Assembly: GCF_017939745.1 (NCBI RefSeq)
Contig: NZ_JAGKQQ010000001.1
Location: 3,038,001 to 3,102,000 of the forward strand
Source of the DNA: Gemmata palustris
GTDB taxonomy: Bacteria > Planctomycetota > Planctomycetia > Gemmatales > Gemmataceae
Reading direction: 5' to 3'
Length of the DNA stretch: 64,000 bases
Below are positions 17,996 to 27,317 of this stretch, in pieces. Numbering within the stretch: position 1 is the first letter of the stretch; the number at the start of each line of letters is the position of its first letter. The notes under the pieces were generated by a model. The model was not told the DNA's origin and searched no databases. It saw nothing but the letters and a program-made list of their open reading frames with translations. The translations under genes and the position numbers were made by a program.

Positions 17996-19624
17996 ATGCG
18001 CGCGCCCGTCACGGCATTGGCGTGGGAGTTTTGGGGGCGGTACCGGTGGGGGCTCTCCGCGTTCGGGCTGTTCGTGGGGGCGTGCGCCGGGATCGCGGCC
18101 GCTGCACCCGGTGCCAACCCGCGCATGTTCGCCTCACTCAGTTCGATCTGGTTCGCGATGGGATTGGGGTACCTGATTGTCGTGTTCGCTTACGGGTCCG
18201 AGGTCCGACTGGAGACCGCGGACTCGGGGTTCCCGGCGCGGTTCTTCCTGCTCCCGGTTCGGACGTGGGTGCTGGTCGGGTGGCCGATGCTCCAGGGCGT
18301 TCTCGCGGCCGCACTCGCGTGGGTCGCGTGGGACCAACTCGTGTTGCGCCCCTGCGGGATCGAGACCCCGTTCTGGTGGCTGGCAATGCTGGCCGCAGTC
18401 GTGGTCACTATCCAGGCCGTTCTCTGGGTGCCGTTCGGGTTGCCGTGGGTTCGCCTGCCGGTGGCGCTGGTCGTTCTGACCGCGCTGGTCCGTGCGCCGG
18501 TACTCCTCGCCGTTGCCGACGAGCGATTCGCGGAGCCGGGCACGGAAAACACGATCCTCACCGCACTCGCGGTCGTGCTGATCCCGGTCGCGTTCCTCGT
18601 CGCCCGCGCGGGGGTGGGGCGGGCGCGTTGCGGGGACAGCCCGGACTGGCTCCGGGCCATCGGAGCGCTTCGGCGGCCCAGGGAACTGCGCGCGCGCCGA
18701 CCGTTCGCGTCACCGATGAGCGCGCAGGTGTGGTACGAGTGGCGGGTCCGTGGACTCGGCTTCCCGCTCCTGGTTCTGTTCGCGCTGAGCATTCTGGTAG
18801 CGTGTGCATTGTTGTTGGAGCCGCCCGGTGACCGGAAGCCGGGGTTCGGGGTTGCGCTCCTGTGCATTCCGCCTTTAATGGCCGCTTTCTGTGGTCAGTA
18901 CATGGGAGCGATGGGCGACATCACGCACGGGGTTTTCAACCTCCCCGCGTTCGCCGCCACGCGACCCATGAGCAACTCCGCGCTGGTGAGCGCAAAGCTC
19001 CGCGCCGCGGCCATTATTTCCGGCGTGACCTGGGCACTGACCGTCGCCGTTGCCGGTACGTGGATGGCTTTTACCGGTGGTATGAATGGGCTCTCTCAAA
19101 AGTGGGATTACGCTGTGTCCGCGCTCGGTACTGCTCGGGCGTGTGTTTTCTTCGGACTGATCGCCATTGGTCCGGTGTTCCTCATTTGGCGGTTGCTGGT
19201 TGAGAACCTCTGGATCGGGCTGACGGGGCGTGCGTGGGTGGCTCACGCCGCGATTACCGTGGCGGCGCTGGTGGGGGTACCCGTGGCATACGAATGGACC
19301 CGGTGGGGTTCGGAACCGGCCCGCCTCGACCGCATTCGCGCCGCGCTCCCGTGGGCGGCCACGGGACTGATCGCACTGAAGTTCCTGCTCGCGGGGGCCG
19401 CGCTGCGTGCGCTGCACCGGCGCGGGGAACTGAGCACGGGGGCGATACAGCGTGTTCTCGGCGCGTGGGTACTGGTTGTGGCGGGGCTTTTCGCCGCGCT
19501 GTGTTGGCTGGTTCCTGTCGAATGGACCTCCGACTACAACTTGGCCGCGGGCGTCGTTCTGTTCGTGTCGCTCGCTCGATTACTCGTGGCACCGGTAGCC
19601 CTATCTTGGAACCGGCACCGCTGA
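17996..19624 (+). CDS. ABC transporter membrane protein
   Basis: A 542-residue protein with about twelve hydrophobic segments, arranged as two groups separated by a polar region near 205-240. It starts three bases after the ATPase stop and must be its partner. It resembles ABC-2 type permeases of YtrA-linked operons but no conserved motif pins the substrate. A hairpin at 19679-19698 (ACCATCGG with its complement around TGCT) lies 55 bp after the stop and may end the transcript. Confidence 0.85.
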   Translation: MRAPVTALAWEFWGRYRWGLSAFGLFVGACAGIAAAAPGANPRMFASLSSIWFAMGLGYLIVVFAYGSEVRLETADSGFPARFFLLPVRTWVLVGWPMLQGVLAAALAWVAWDQLVLRPCGIETPFWWLAMLAAVVVTIQAVLWVPFGLPWVRLPVALVVLTALVRAPVLLAVADERFAEPGTENTILTALAVVLIPVAFLVARAGVGRARCGDSPDWLRAIGALRRPRELRARRPFASPMSAQVWYEWRVRGLGFPLLVLFALSILVACALLLEPPGDRKPGFGVALLCIPPLMAAFCGQYMGAMGDITHGVFNLPAFAATRPMSNSALVSAKLRAAAIISGVTWALTVAVAGTWMAFTGGMNGLSQKWDYAVSALGTARACVFFGLIAIGPVFLIWRLLVENLWIGLTGRAWVAHAAITVAALVGVPVAYEWTRWGSEPARLDRIRAALPWAATGLIALKFLLAGAALRALHRRGELSTGAIQRVLGAWVLVVAGLFAALCWLVPVEWTSDYNLAAGVVLFVSLARLLVAPVALSWNRHR

Positions 19625-19801
19625 CGGTTCCGCTCGCTCGAATCGCGTTCGCTCGAACCCGGGGGGCGAGTCCTTTCTACCATCGGTGCTCCGATGGTCG
19701 TTCTTCGACGTGTGCGGCGCCCCTGCCTCGCGAGTTCGTGTACCGATGCCACACTGTCTTGATTCTGGCGTAAACGAGAACGCGGGTGGTGTCTGCTCAG
19801 T

Positions 19802-20032
19802 CTTGTCGGCGTCACGCACGAATCCGAGTGGTACGAGGTCGAAATCGTGGACCGCTTGGGCGCGGGGGACGTGCTCGCGGCCGGGCTGATTGACGGCGAC
19901 TTGAAGAAGGGGCTCGACTACGGCGCCGCGATGGGCGCGCTCAAGCACACCGTTCCCGGCGATCTGCCGTGGCTCACGAAGGACGAGGTCGAAGCCGCGA
20001 TGCAGGGGCAGGGGCTGCGCGTCAAGCGCTGA
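19802..20032 (+). pseudogene. C-terminal remnant of a PfkB-family (2-dehydro-3-deoxygluconokinase-like) kinase
   Basis: The open frame around 19805-20032 reads VGVTHESEWYEVEIVDRLGAGDVLAAGL and then ALKHTVPGDLPWLTKDEVEAA, which matches the last 75 residues of KdgK-type sugar kinases including the catalytic GAGD. The first three quarters of the gene are missing: upstream the frame loses similarity at once and meets a stop at 19760-19762. No start codon with a ribosome site is present. The rest of 19625-20122 holds only a small hairpin. It is a decaying fragment and probably has no product. Confidence 0.8.
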
Positions 20033-20122
20033 GGCCATGTTGTCGCTCGCTTGTGGCCCAGGTACCTCGTTTACGTTTCCTTCGCGATTGCAACGGCGCG
20101 GTACGCGAAGGGCGCACGGCTC

Positions 20123-21775
20123 TCACTCACTCAGGCCGTCCAAGTGGTTCGGGAGGTACACGTTTTCCGGTACGAGAGCGACGCGCGTACCGTCTCCGCC
20201 GTCGATCATCTCACCACCCGCCCACGCGAGGCGCTTACAGTTTCGGAACACGGGCAGTAGGTCTTGCACATAATCCGAATCCGTACCGAAGTGGACGACG
20301 CACAAGCGCGGAAATTTGGGCGAGTTCACGAACGCCTCAACAGTAGACGGATCAGGCGACGGGCGCCAACACTCGAACGCGATCGTGTGCAGATCGGGGA
20401 ACACGTCTCCGTCCGCGAGCGCGGTCAGTGCGGACGGCACGAACAAGGAACCCAGTGTCAGCGTCCGAAGGCCCCGGCAGGAACTGTTGCGCGCGAGCGC
20501 CCGAATCGCGTCTGGTGGAACCCGACCACCGTGAATCTGAAGGTCCGTAAGCCGGCCGAGGTTCGGTGACGCGAACAGCGCGTGCAATCCCGCGCCAGCG
20601 GTATGGTGAAGCCAGAGAGAAAGCGAGTTCAAGTTCGCCAGCGCCGGCGATTCCGCAATTCGCCTCAAATCATCGTCGGTCAATTCTGCGTGATCGAAGC
20701 GCAGCCACCGAAGGTTCGAGACGAAGTGTGATGCGAGAATACGAGACAGGTCTTCTCCGTGCGTTCCGGGTCCGTGCAACCTCAACTCTTCCAGTGTTAC
20801 AGGATCTGGAACGGCCAGCACCGCGTTAGCAAACGCCTGAGCCGTGCCCGAGCCAACACTAGCGGTTAGCGCCAGCCGTTGGAGTCGCGCTGTCGCAAGC
20901 GCTCGTATCCACGGAAAATCGCTTCCATTTCCCAAATGTAAACTCGTAATTCGCTTCCACGTATCCGAATTGATGAACCGATTCGTAGCGCGAGTATAGG
21001 CAGCGGTCGGGATACTGGACAAATAGAGTTTGCGAAGGTTCGGAAAGTCCCCGTTGGCTAACTCAAGTACCAAATCCCCGTTCTGGGGAACGTCCCGCGC
21101 CCACACCGCAAGATCCAATCCCGTAAGCTGCCGAAAGAGCGGCATCCGGAACCAGTGGAGGACGCTACGCTCGCCAATTTCGGGTAACGTGAGGCCCAAC
21201 TTTCGCAGCCGGGTAAGATCCGCGTGCTGGAGGAACGAATCGACTTGCTGGAATTGCTCACCGGGATAGGAGGCAGGATGACGGGCAGTGAAAGATGCCC
21301 ACAACTTGAGTGATTCGATCCGCCCCCATTCCGGCCAACTCGCAGTAGACGCGAGGTTATTCGTGGGAAACACGCCACCATCACGAATCGGGTGCGCTGC
21401 GCAAAGTTCGGCGAAGTAGTTGGTGCTCGTGCCTCCCGGAACACCTAACCCGTCAACCGCTTCCAGAAACCCGCGCCGGAAGACCGCCCGATACGGACCT
21501 TCTCCAGCGTACTCCCAATTCTGAAACGCCGGGCAAGGCGCGGCCCACGCGCCCACGTTCTTCGCCAACAACTGTCGTTCGATGACTTCGAGATCCACGC
21601 ACCTGGGGTCGTCACTCGGTAATCGGGCCAGTTCCACTTGCGCGCGGATGAACGCCGCGCGCTCGGACTTCGTGGAATCGCCCTGCTCGTCGAGCCAATC
21701 GGCGAACGCCAGGCGCGGGGTGTCCTCGTCCGGGTACTCGCGGATCGCGCCGAGAAATGCGGCTTCGTCGGACAC
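20123..21775 (-). CDS. TIGR02996-domain protein with leucine-rich repeats
   Basis: A 550-residue protein. Residues 1-50 are the TIGR02996 companion domain (EAAFLGAIREYPDEDTPR, LAFADWLDEQGD, ERAAFIRAQVELARL), expanded in Gemmata-type genomes. The remainder has irregular leucine-rich repeats such as LRKLYLSS, LRWLRFDHAELTDDDLRR and LTDLQIHGGRVPPDAIRAL. There is no signal peptide. Proteins of this type are numerous paralogs and their role is unknown; LRRs suggest protein binding. It is divergent from the large repeat protein. Confidence 0.88.
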   Translation of the reverse strand: MSDEAAFLGAIREYPDEDTPRLAFADWLDEQGDSTKSERAAFIRAQVELARLPSDDPRCVDLEVIERQLLAKNVGAWAAPCPAFQNWEYAGEGPYRAVFRRGFLEAVDGLGVPGGTSTNYFAELCAAHPIRDGGVFPTNNLASTASWPEWGRIESLKLWASFTARHPASYPGEQFQQVDSFLQHADLTRLRKLGLTLPEIGERSVLHWFRMPLFRQLTGLDLAVWARDVPQNGDLVLELANGDFPNLRKLYLSSIPTAAYTRATNRFINSDTWKRITSLHLGNGSDFPWIRALATARLQRLALTASVGSGTAQAFANAVLAVPDPVTLEELRLHGPGTHGEDLSRILASHFVSNLRWLRFDHAELTDDDLRRIAESPALANLNSLSLWLHHTAGAGLHALFASPNLGRLTDLQIHGGRVPPDAIRALARNSSCRGLRTLTLGSLFVPSALTALADGDVFPDLHTIAFECWRPSPDPSTVEAFVNSPKFPRLCVVHFGTDSDYVQDLLPVFRNCKRLAWAGGEMIDGGDGTRVALVPENVYLPNHLDGLSE

Positions 21776-21853
21776 GGGCGATTCCCCCAGTCATTGGATT
21801 CCGTCCCGCAATTGTAACTTGTGTCCCAAGTACGGGATGCCGGGCAATCCCTC

Positions 21854-21883
21854 TGTGACGGTGGGCCGTCTAAGAGGTATAAT
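21854..21883 (+). promoter_or_regulatory. Candidate sigma-70-type promoter
   Basis: A perfect TATAAT at 21878-21883 follows a weak -35-like TGTGAC at 21854-21859 with an 18-bp spacer. It lies 81 bp before the start codon of the large repeat protein. The -10 is convincing, the -35 is not. Confidence 0.45.
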
Positions 21884-21964
21884 CCCTGGTGGATTGCGCC
21901 CCGCAGTGCGCTCGGGCGGTTAACAGCCCTTCGGCAGCCCGAGCGCTGCCCCGGAGATCGATAC

Positions 21965-24900
21965 ATGGCCGCGGTTCTCGAGCAAGCAGAAGCCGCCGCG
22001 AAGAACGACTCGCGGGTGGACGAGCAAATCGCCCAGGCGACCAGCCGCATCCGTGCCCACGACCTCACGTTCGGTGGGCTGGTTCTCGTCGCGTTCGTGC
22101 TGGTTTACACCACCGCGATGATCCTGCTCGACAAGTATCTCGGGCTCGCCGAGTGGGTGCGCCAGTTCGCGCTCCTCGGGTTCTTCGCCGCGTTCGCGGC
22201 CACCGCGTATTTCACGATCCTCAGCCCGCTCCGCAAGAAAATCAACCCGCTGTACGCGGCCAAACGGGTCGAGAGCACCATTGATGACGCCAAGAACAGC
22301 GTCACCGGGTACGTGGACGCCCAGCAACAGGGCACGCTGAACGCAACCGTGAGGGCCGCGCTCGCGAACCGGGCCGCGAAGTCCGTCGCCGCGGCCGATG
22401 TGAACAAGGCCGTCGACCACCGCGGACTGCTCTACCTCGGCGGCGCCTCGATCGCACTGTTCCTCACGCTCATCGTGCTGTTCTTCGTGTTCCGACCGGC
22501 CCAGTTCTCCTCGCTCATGGGCCGCACGTTCGTCCCGTTCTCTTCCGGCGTGATCGTAACCCAAACACAACTCACGCTCGTGAAGCCCGACCCGGCCGAA
22601 TTCACCATCACCGTCGGGCAGCCGATCACGGTCGCGGTCCACGTCGGCGGGAAGATCCCGGGCGCCAACAGCCCCGATCGCGTGCGCCTGCTGATCCGGA
22701 ATAATCCGGTCGACCCGAACTATACCGAACTGCCGATGGTGCCGGGTGATACGGCACGGGACTTTGAGCTCCGCGTGCCGGATCACCTCGTGCAGAACGG
22801 CTTCTGGTACAAGGTCGCCGGTGGCGACGCGGTGACCCCCGAATACAAGGTCACGGTTCGCTCGCTGCCGCTGTTCACCGAGTTCCAGGCCGCTTACGAA
22901 TACCCGGCGTACCTCCGACGCAAGGCCGAGACCGCGACGGACCCGCAGATTCGTGCCCCGCGTGGGACAACGGTCACGCTCGTCGGGCGCACCAATCGTG
23001 ACGTGCGCGACGGGCTAATGGTCATCGAGCCGGGCGGCACGCGCGTCACCGAAGCGGCCATCGCGGGCAAGCCAGACAGTCTCCAGTTCACGTTCAAGCT
23101 CGCGGAAACGGGGAGTTACAAGCTCACCTTCAATGCGACCACCGGCGAACGCAGCGCCGAGGCGTTCCAGTCGCGCATCCTCGTGGAAGCGGACAAGGCG
23201 CCGGAAATCACCATCAACAAGCCGGAAGAAGAAGAGATCACCGCCCCCACGAACGGGCAGATCGTAATCGACGCCAAAGTCGGCGACGATTTCGGCATCG
23301 ACACGATCACGCTCAAGATGAAGATCGTGTCGCCGGTCGAACGGCCGCTACTGGACCGGCCGTACCTGAATGGCAAGGCCCGGTCCTTCCAGCGCGCGAA
23401 GGACAAGACCTGGCCCACCGACGTCGATTACAAGGACTCGGTCGACCTCGCGCAACTCAAGGCGGACCCGGTCGGGCTCCCACTCGAACTCAAGCCCGAT
23501 ACGGTGATCGAGTTCTACCTGGAAGCCACCGACAACTGCACCGAGCCGAAGCCAAACGTGGGCCGCTCGGTCGCGAAGCGCGTCCGACTCACCGCGCCGA
23601 AGGTCGAGGAGCAGGACAAGAAGAAGCTCGATCAGGAAAAGGAAAACCGCAAGACCGAAGAACAGAAGCACAACGCGCAACAACAGCAACAGTTTGAACA
23701 AGAGAACCGCGACCCGAAGGGTGGCCAACCGAATCCGGCGACAAAGGACAAGAACCCGGAGCCGAAAAACAGCGAGGGCACCAAGGAAGGCACGCCCGAT
23801 CCGATGGCGCCTCAACCGCCAAACAAGGACAAGGATAAGGGCAAAGAAGGTACCCCGAAGCAAGACCAGCCGATGGGGGGCGGGATGTCCGATATGGGCA
23901 CCCCAATGGGCAACCCCATGCCCAAGGGCGGCAAGGACGACATGCCCCCGAAGCCAATGGGTGGCACGGACCCGAGCGGCATGGGGGCGCCGAATGCGCC
24001 CATGCCGGAAGCTCCTCCGCCCAAGACGCCGGAAGATAAGGCCGTCGAGAAGAAGGCCGACGATCTCAACAAGGCGATCCAGCAAGAGGACAAAGACGGC
24101 GGAGTCGGGAAGTCGAACCCGACTGCCAGCGGGCCGGAACGCACCGACCCCGCGCAGCCGAAGAAGCAACCGCCCGCGGGCGACATGGGCAACGCGACCG
24201 AGCCGAAGCCGGAGCCCAAGCCCAACGACCCGATGAAACCGATGCAGGACCAACCGGCACCGGGGAGTGGTAAGCCCGAGGGAACGCTCGAAAAACCGAG
24301 CGATCCGGCGACCCCGAAGCCGGAACCCAAGCCCAACGAGCCGAAGCCAACTAACGACAAAGCGGGCCAGAAGAACAGCGCGCCGTCCGAAACGCGCGAC
24401 GAACAGGTGGGCGGTGTACCCGGCGCCGAGAAGGAGTCGCCCAAGGAACCCCAGCCGGCTCCGAAAGACCCGAACCAGAAGCAGGATTCGCCCCAAAAGC
24501 AAGACCCGAACTCGGGTTCCAAGGCCAAACCCGCGACCCAAAAGGACGACGGGCAACAACCCGGCGCATCAGATTCTGCCGACAAGAAAGACCCGGCCGC
24601 GGACGCGGGTAGCCGCGCCAAGCCGATGCCGGAGCCGACTCGGGGCGGCGATAAGCCCAACCAACCGAAGGACCAACCCCAACCGATGGGCGGGACGAAG
24701 TCCGAGGGCAAGCAGCCGGACGCGGGCGACGCGAAGCCGAAACAGGCCCCGGCCGCGGGTGAAAACAAACCCAAACCCGCCGAAGACATGATGACCGGCG
24801 GCGGGATGGGTGCGCCCGAACCGAAGCCCGAGAGCGACGCGAATCAGCCGACGAAGCCCAACGGCACCGGCGCGGCCGAGACCAAGCCGGCCGGTGACAA

Positions 24901-26713
24901 GAACGCGCCTATGAACACCGGCAATTCGGGCGTGGACAAAGGGTCGGACAAGCCGCAACCGCAAGAGGGCGCCCAACCGAACGGCGGGCGAGACCAAGAA
25001 CCACCCAAGCAGAAGGAACTCGACGACAACCAGCGAAAGGAGCTGGAGGAAGCGGCCAAGAACCTCACCAGCCCCGACGAGAAGAAGAAGCAGGACGCGC
25101 GCGACAAGCTCGACAAGGCCATCGGTGAGGACAAGCGCAAGGAAATGGAGAAGCTGGCGAACGACCTCCAGTCGCCGGATGAGAAGACCCGCGCCGACGC
25201 CCAGCGCAAGCTCGAAGAACTCAAGAAGCAGGCCCAACAGCAGCCGGGCAAACCAAACGGCGAAAACGGCGGAAAGCCCGACGAAAAGCAAATGAAGGAA
25301 CTGGAACAGGCCGCTAAAGATCTCAACAGCCCGGACGAGAAGAAGAAACAAGAGGCACGCGACAAACTCGATAAGGCCGTCGGCGAGGACAAGCGCAAGG
25401 AACTCGAGCAACTCGCCAAAGACCTCCAGTCGGGCGACAAGGACAAGCAACAGGCCGCGCAGAACAAGATCAAAGAGGCCATGAAGGACGCCAAAGGCGG
25501 GGACAAAGGCGATCCGAAAAACGCCCCCAAGTTCGACGACAACCAGCGCAAAGAACTGGAACAGGCCGCGAAAGACCTCACCAGCCCTGACGAGAAGAAG
25601 AAGCAGGAGGCGCGCGACAAGCTCGACAAGGCGGTCGGTGAAGACAAGCGCAAGGAACTTGAACAGGCCGCGAAGGATCTTCAGTCGGGCGACAAGGACA
25701 AGCAGGACGCGGCGCAGAAGAAGATCGACGACGCCATGAAGGACGCCAAGGGCGGAAAGCCGGGTGACCCGAAGGGCGGCGCGAAGCCCGACGAGAAGCA
25801 GATGAAGGAGATCACCGACGCGATGAAAGATCTCCAGAGCGGCGACGACCAGAAGAAACAGGCCGCGCAGCAGAAGCTCGACAAGATGGTCGGCGAGAAG
25901 AACCGCAAGGAGGCCGAGCAACTGATGAAGGACCTCCAGTCGGGCGACAAGGACAAACAAGCCGCCGCACAGAAGAAGCTCGACGATCTGAAAAAGGAAC
26001 TGGAGCAGCAACAGGCCCAGAAGGAAAAGGACGGCCAGGACGGTAAAGCCGGCAAGGAACCGTCAAAGGAAGAGCTCGCGGACCTCATGAAGAAGGCGCA
26101 AGACCTTCAATCGAAGGACGACAAGACGCGCGAGAAGGCCGAAAAAGACTTGGACGACAAGATCGGCAAGGAGAACCGCGAGAAGCTACAAAAGGAACTC
26201 GAGGGCAAGAAGCCGGGCGGTGACGCGGAGCAAGATCAGAAGCTCAAGGAGCAACTCGAACAGATGGCGAAGGAGCAGTCGAAGCAGCCGCACGATCCGT
26301 CCCAAAAGGGCCTCGGCTCCAGTCCGCCCCCCAAGGGCGCGATGGAAGAGGACGCGCGGAACCGCCTGAAGACGGCCGAACTGCGGCTCGAAGACTTCGA
26401 GAGAAAGCGCTACGACGAGGAGTTCCAGAAGAAGCAGGGCTTCACGGACGCGGAGTACAAGAAGTTCCTGGAGGACTACGAGAGGCACGTTGAGAACCTC
26501 CGCAAAGACGTGAACAAGCTGACCGCCGGCGACAAGGCGCCTCCGGCCGGCCCCGGCGCCCCGGGCGCCCCCATCCTCGGGGGCGCGGGCGGCCGAGTTG
26601 CCCCGGGCGCGAAGCTCAACAGCTCCGGTGTCGGCGGCGGGGCGACCGTCGCCCCGCCCGGCTTCGAGGACTCGAAGAACAAGTTCCAGAAGCTGATCCA
26701 GGAGAAGAAGTGA
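21965..26713 (+). CDS. Large membrane-anchored coiled-coil/repeat protein (DUF4175-like N-terminus)
   Basis: A 1582-residue protein. Three hydrophobic segments lie near 37-58, 70-92 and 160-184, with LSPLRKKINPLYAAKRVEST between them, as in planctomycete proteins that resemble DUF4175. A beta-rich extracytoplasmic part follows (about 200-530), then about 450 residues of Lys/Pro/Gly/Asp/Gln-rich low complexity, then five tandem charged repeats of 85-91 residues (bases 25022-26220), a coiled coil and a Gly/Pro/Ala-rich tail. The start at 21965 has a GGAG site; the frame is open from 21821. Family members usually sit with MoxR/DUF58/transglutaminase genes, which here are at 51.9-56.3 kb. A role in envelope structure is inference. 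Confidence 0.82.
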   Translation: MAAVLEQAEAAAKNDSRVDEQIAQATSRIRAHDLTFGGLVLVAFVLVYTTAMILLDKYLGLAEWVRQFALLGFFAAFAATAYFTILSPLRKKINPLYAAKRVESTIDDAKNSVTGYVDAQQQGTLNATVRAALANRAAKSVAAADVNKAVDHRGLLYLGGASIALFLTLIVLFFVFRPAQFSSLMGRTFVPFSSGVIVTQTQLTLVKPDPAEFTITVGQPITVAVHVGGKIPGANSPDRVRLLIRNNPVDPNYTELPMVPGDTARDFELRVPDHLVQNGFWYKVAGGDAVTPEYKVTVRSLPLFTEFQAAYEYPAYLRRKAETATDPQIRAPRGTTVTLVGRTNRDVRDGLMVIEPGGTRVTEAAIAGKPDSLQFTFKLAETGSYKLTFNATTGERSAEAFQSRILVEADKAPEITINKPEEEEITAPTNGQIVIDAKVGDDFGIDTITLKMKIVSPVERPLLDRPYLNGKARSFQRAKDKTWPTDVDYKDSVDLAQLKADPVGLPLELKPDTVIEFYLEATDNCTEPKPNVGRSVAKRVRLTAPKVEEQDKKKLDQEKENRKTEEQKHNAQQQQQFEQENRDPKGGQPNPATKDKNPEPKNSEGTKEGTPDPMAPQPPNKDKDKGKEGTPKQDQPMGGGMSDMGTPMGNPMPKGGKDDMPPKPMGGTDPSGMGAPNAPMPEAPPPKTPEDKAVEKKADDLNKAIQQEDKDGGVGKSNPTASGPERTDPAQPKKQPPAGDMGNATEPKPEPKPNDPMKPMQDQPAPGSGKPEGTLEKPSDPATPKPEPKPNEPKPTNDKAGQKNSAPSETRDEQVGGVPGAEKESPKEPQPAPKDPNQKQDSPQKQDPNSGSKAKPATQKDDGQQPGASDSADKKDPAADAGSRAKPMPEPTRGGDKPNQPKDQPQPMGGTKSEGKQPDAGDAKPKQAPAAGENKPKPAEDMMTGGGMGAPEPKPESDANQPTKPNGTGAAETKPAGDKNAPMNTGNSGVDKGSDKPQPQEGAQPNGGRDQEPPKQKELDDNQRKELEEAAKNLTSPDEKKKQDARDKLDKAIGEDKRKEMEKLANDLQSPDEKTRADAQRKLEELKKQAQQQPGKPNGENGGKPDEKQMKELEQAAKDLNSPDEKKKQEARDKLDKAVGEDKRKELEQLAKDLQSGDKDKQQAAQNKIKEAMKDAKGGDKGDPKNAPKFDDNQRKELEQAAKDLTSPDEKKKQEARDKLDKAVGEDKRKELEQAAKDLQSGDKDKQDAAQKKIDDAMKDAKGGKPGDPKGGAKPDEKQMKEITDAMKDLQSGDDQKKQAAQQKLDKMVGEKNRKEAEQLMKDLQSGDKDKQAAAQKKLDDLKKELEQQQAQKEKDGQDGKAGKEPSKEELADLMKKAQDLQSKDDKTREKAEKDLDDKIGKENREKLQKELEGKKPGGDAEQDQKLKEQLEQMAKEQSKQPHDPSQKGLGSSPPPKGAMEEDARNRLKTAELRLEDFERKRYDEEFQKKQGFTDAEYKKFLEDYERHVENLRKDVNKLTAGDKAPPAGPGAPGAPILGGAGGRVAPGAKLNSSGVGGGATVAPPGFEDSKNKFQKLIQEKK
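25022..26220 (+). repeat. Five in-frame tandem coding repeats of about 85 codons
   Basis: Repeat units start at about 25022, 25280, 25535, 25790 and 26063, giving periods of 86, 85, 85 and 91 codons. Each unit starts DDNQRKEL, DEKQMKEL or similar, and contains two half-repeats of about 30 residues built on DLxSPDEKKKQEARDKLDK and DLQSGDKDKQxAAQ. Units 2 and 3 are the most alike, which suggests recent duplication. The charge pattern predicts long helices. Confidence 0.85.
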
Positions 26714-26723
26714 TCGACACGGG

Positions 26724-26747
26724 CGATTCGTAGGTCGGGCTGTGCCC
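26724..26747 (+). repeat. Left 24-bp flanking inverted repeat of the cassette array
   Basis: This sequence is the exact reverse complement of 30186-30209 at the other end of the array. Extended by three bases it contains a small hairpin, GTCGGGC-TGT-GCCCGAC. It starts 11 bp after the stop codon of the large repeat protein. It may be a dispersed hairpin element that happens to bracket the array, or a boundary left by insertion of the array. Confidence 0.85.
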
Positions 26748-26802
26748 GACGGTGCCGAATGCCCTCACAACGTAACTGCGGGCTCGGCAGCGGGGTCTGC
26801 CA

Positions 26803-26862
26803 TCTGACTGGGAACGCGCCGCTCATCCGGTGATGGCGGTGCCGGTGAGTTTGTTGTTCGGC
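26803..26862 (+). repeat. attC half site A at the entry end of the array
   Basis: From about 26803 the sequence matches the right part of the other sites, through CGCTCATCCGGTGATGGCGG, GGTGAGT (L') and GTTCGGC (R', 26856-26862). To the left the R'' and L'' cores are not present: the nearest resemblance is ACGTAAC at 26770-26776 without a matching L''. It is therefore a truncated or hybrid site. Confidence 0.7.
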
Positions 26863-26879
26863 AACCAGAGGGCGAAACG

Positions 26880-27218
26880 GTGGCAACGCATGTTGGCGCG
26901 GGCGTGATGGTCGTGCGTCTGCTGCTCACCGCGCTGGTGGCCCTGGCGAGCGGGTGGTACCTCGTCGTACTCTTCGCCTTCTCGAGTATGACGGGCGTAT
27001 CTCCGAGTGGCAGCGCCCGGTGGTGGGGCGCCGCGCTCGACAGGCTCTACTTGTCGTTCGACCCAGGAATCGCGAGTTGGCCGTTGTCGGCCCTGCTGCT
27101 CCTGTGCGGCTACTTTGGCGCCCGTTCCCTCGTGGCTCTCCTGCGCCACATCGCCTGCCGCACCGCGGTTGCGGGCGCCCCCCTCGAACCCGGCGCTGCA
27201 CCTGACCCAGCCACGTGA
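26880..27218 (+). CDS. Cassette 1: small membrane protein of unknown function
   Basis: A 112-residue protein with two hydrophobic segments, near 10-32 (VVRLLLTALVALASGWYLVV) and 63-90 (PLSALLLLCGYFGARSLVALL). The GTG at 26880 has GAGGG upstream; an in-frame ATG at 26907 is an alternative. It starts 24 bp after the R' core of site A, and its last dozen codons and stop lie inside site B, so the C-terminal LEPGAAPDPAT is attC-encoded. I do not recognise the family. Confidence 0.65.
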   Translation: MATHVGAGVMVVRLLLTALVALASGWYLVVLFAFSSMTGVSPSGSARWWGAALDRLYLSFDPGIASWPLSALLLLCGYFGARSLVALLRHIACRTAVAGAPLEPGAAPDPAT

Positions 27219-27294
27219 TCTGTTTTCTGCCGCTCACCGGCTTGTGGTTGTCGTGACTGGTATCGCGGCCGGGCAGGTGAGCTGTATGTTCGGC
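27183..27294 (+). repeat. attC site B, 112 bp
   Basis: R'' CTCGAAC at 27183-27189, L'' GCTGCACC at 27195-27202, L' GGTGAGC at 27276-27282, R' GTTCGGC at 27288-27294. L'' carries one extra G relative to L'. The centre is longer and different from sites C, D and F, as expected for the variable attC middle. The predicted crossover is between G27288 and T27289. Confidence 0.85.
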
Positions 27295-27317
27295 GGAAGA
27301 GGCCTCGGAGAGGTAGG

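Noticed and set aside
24569-26011. A 480-codon Leu/Val-rich minus-strand frame that looks like a membrane protein
   Set aside because: It is the complement of the Lys/Asp-rich repeats of the large protein; Lys and Asp codons read as Leu and Val on the other strand.
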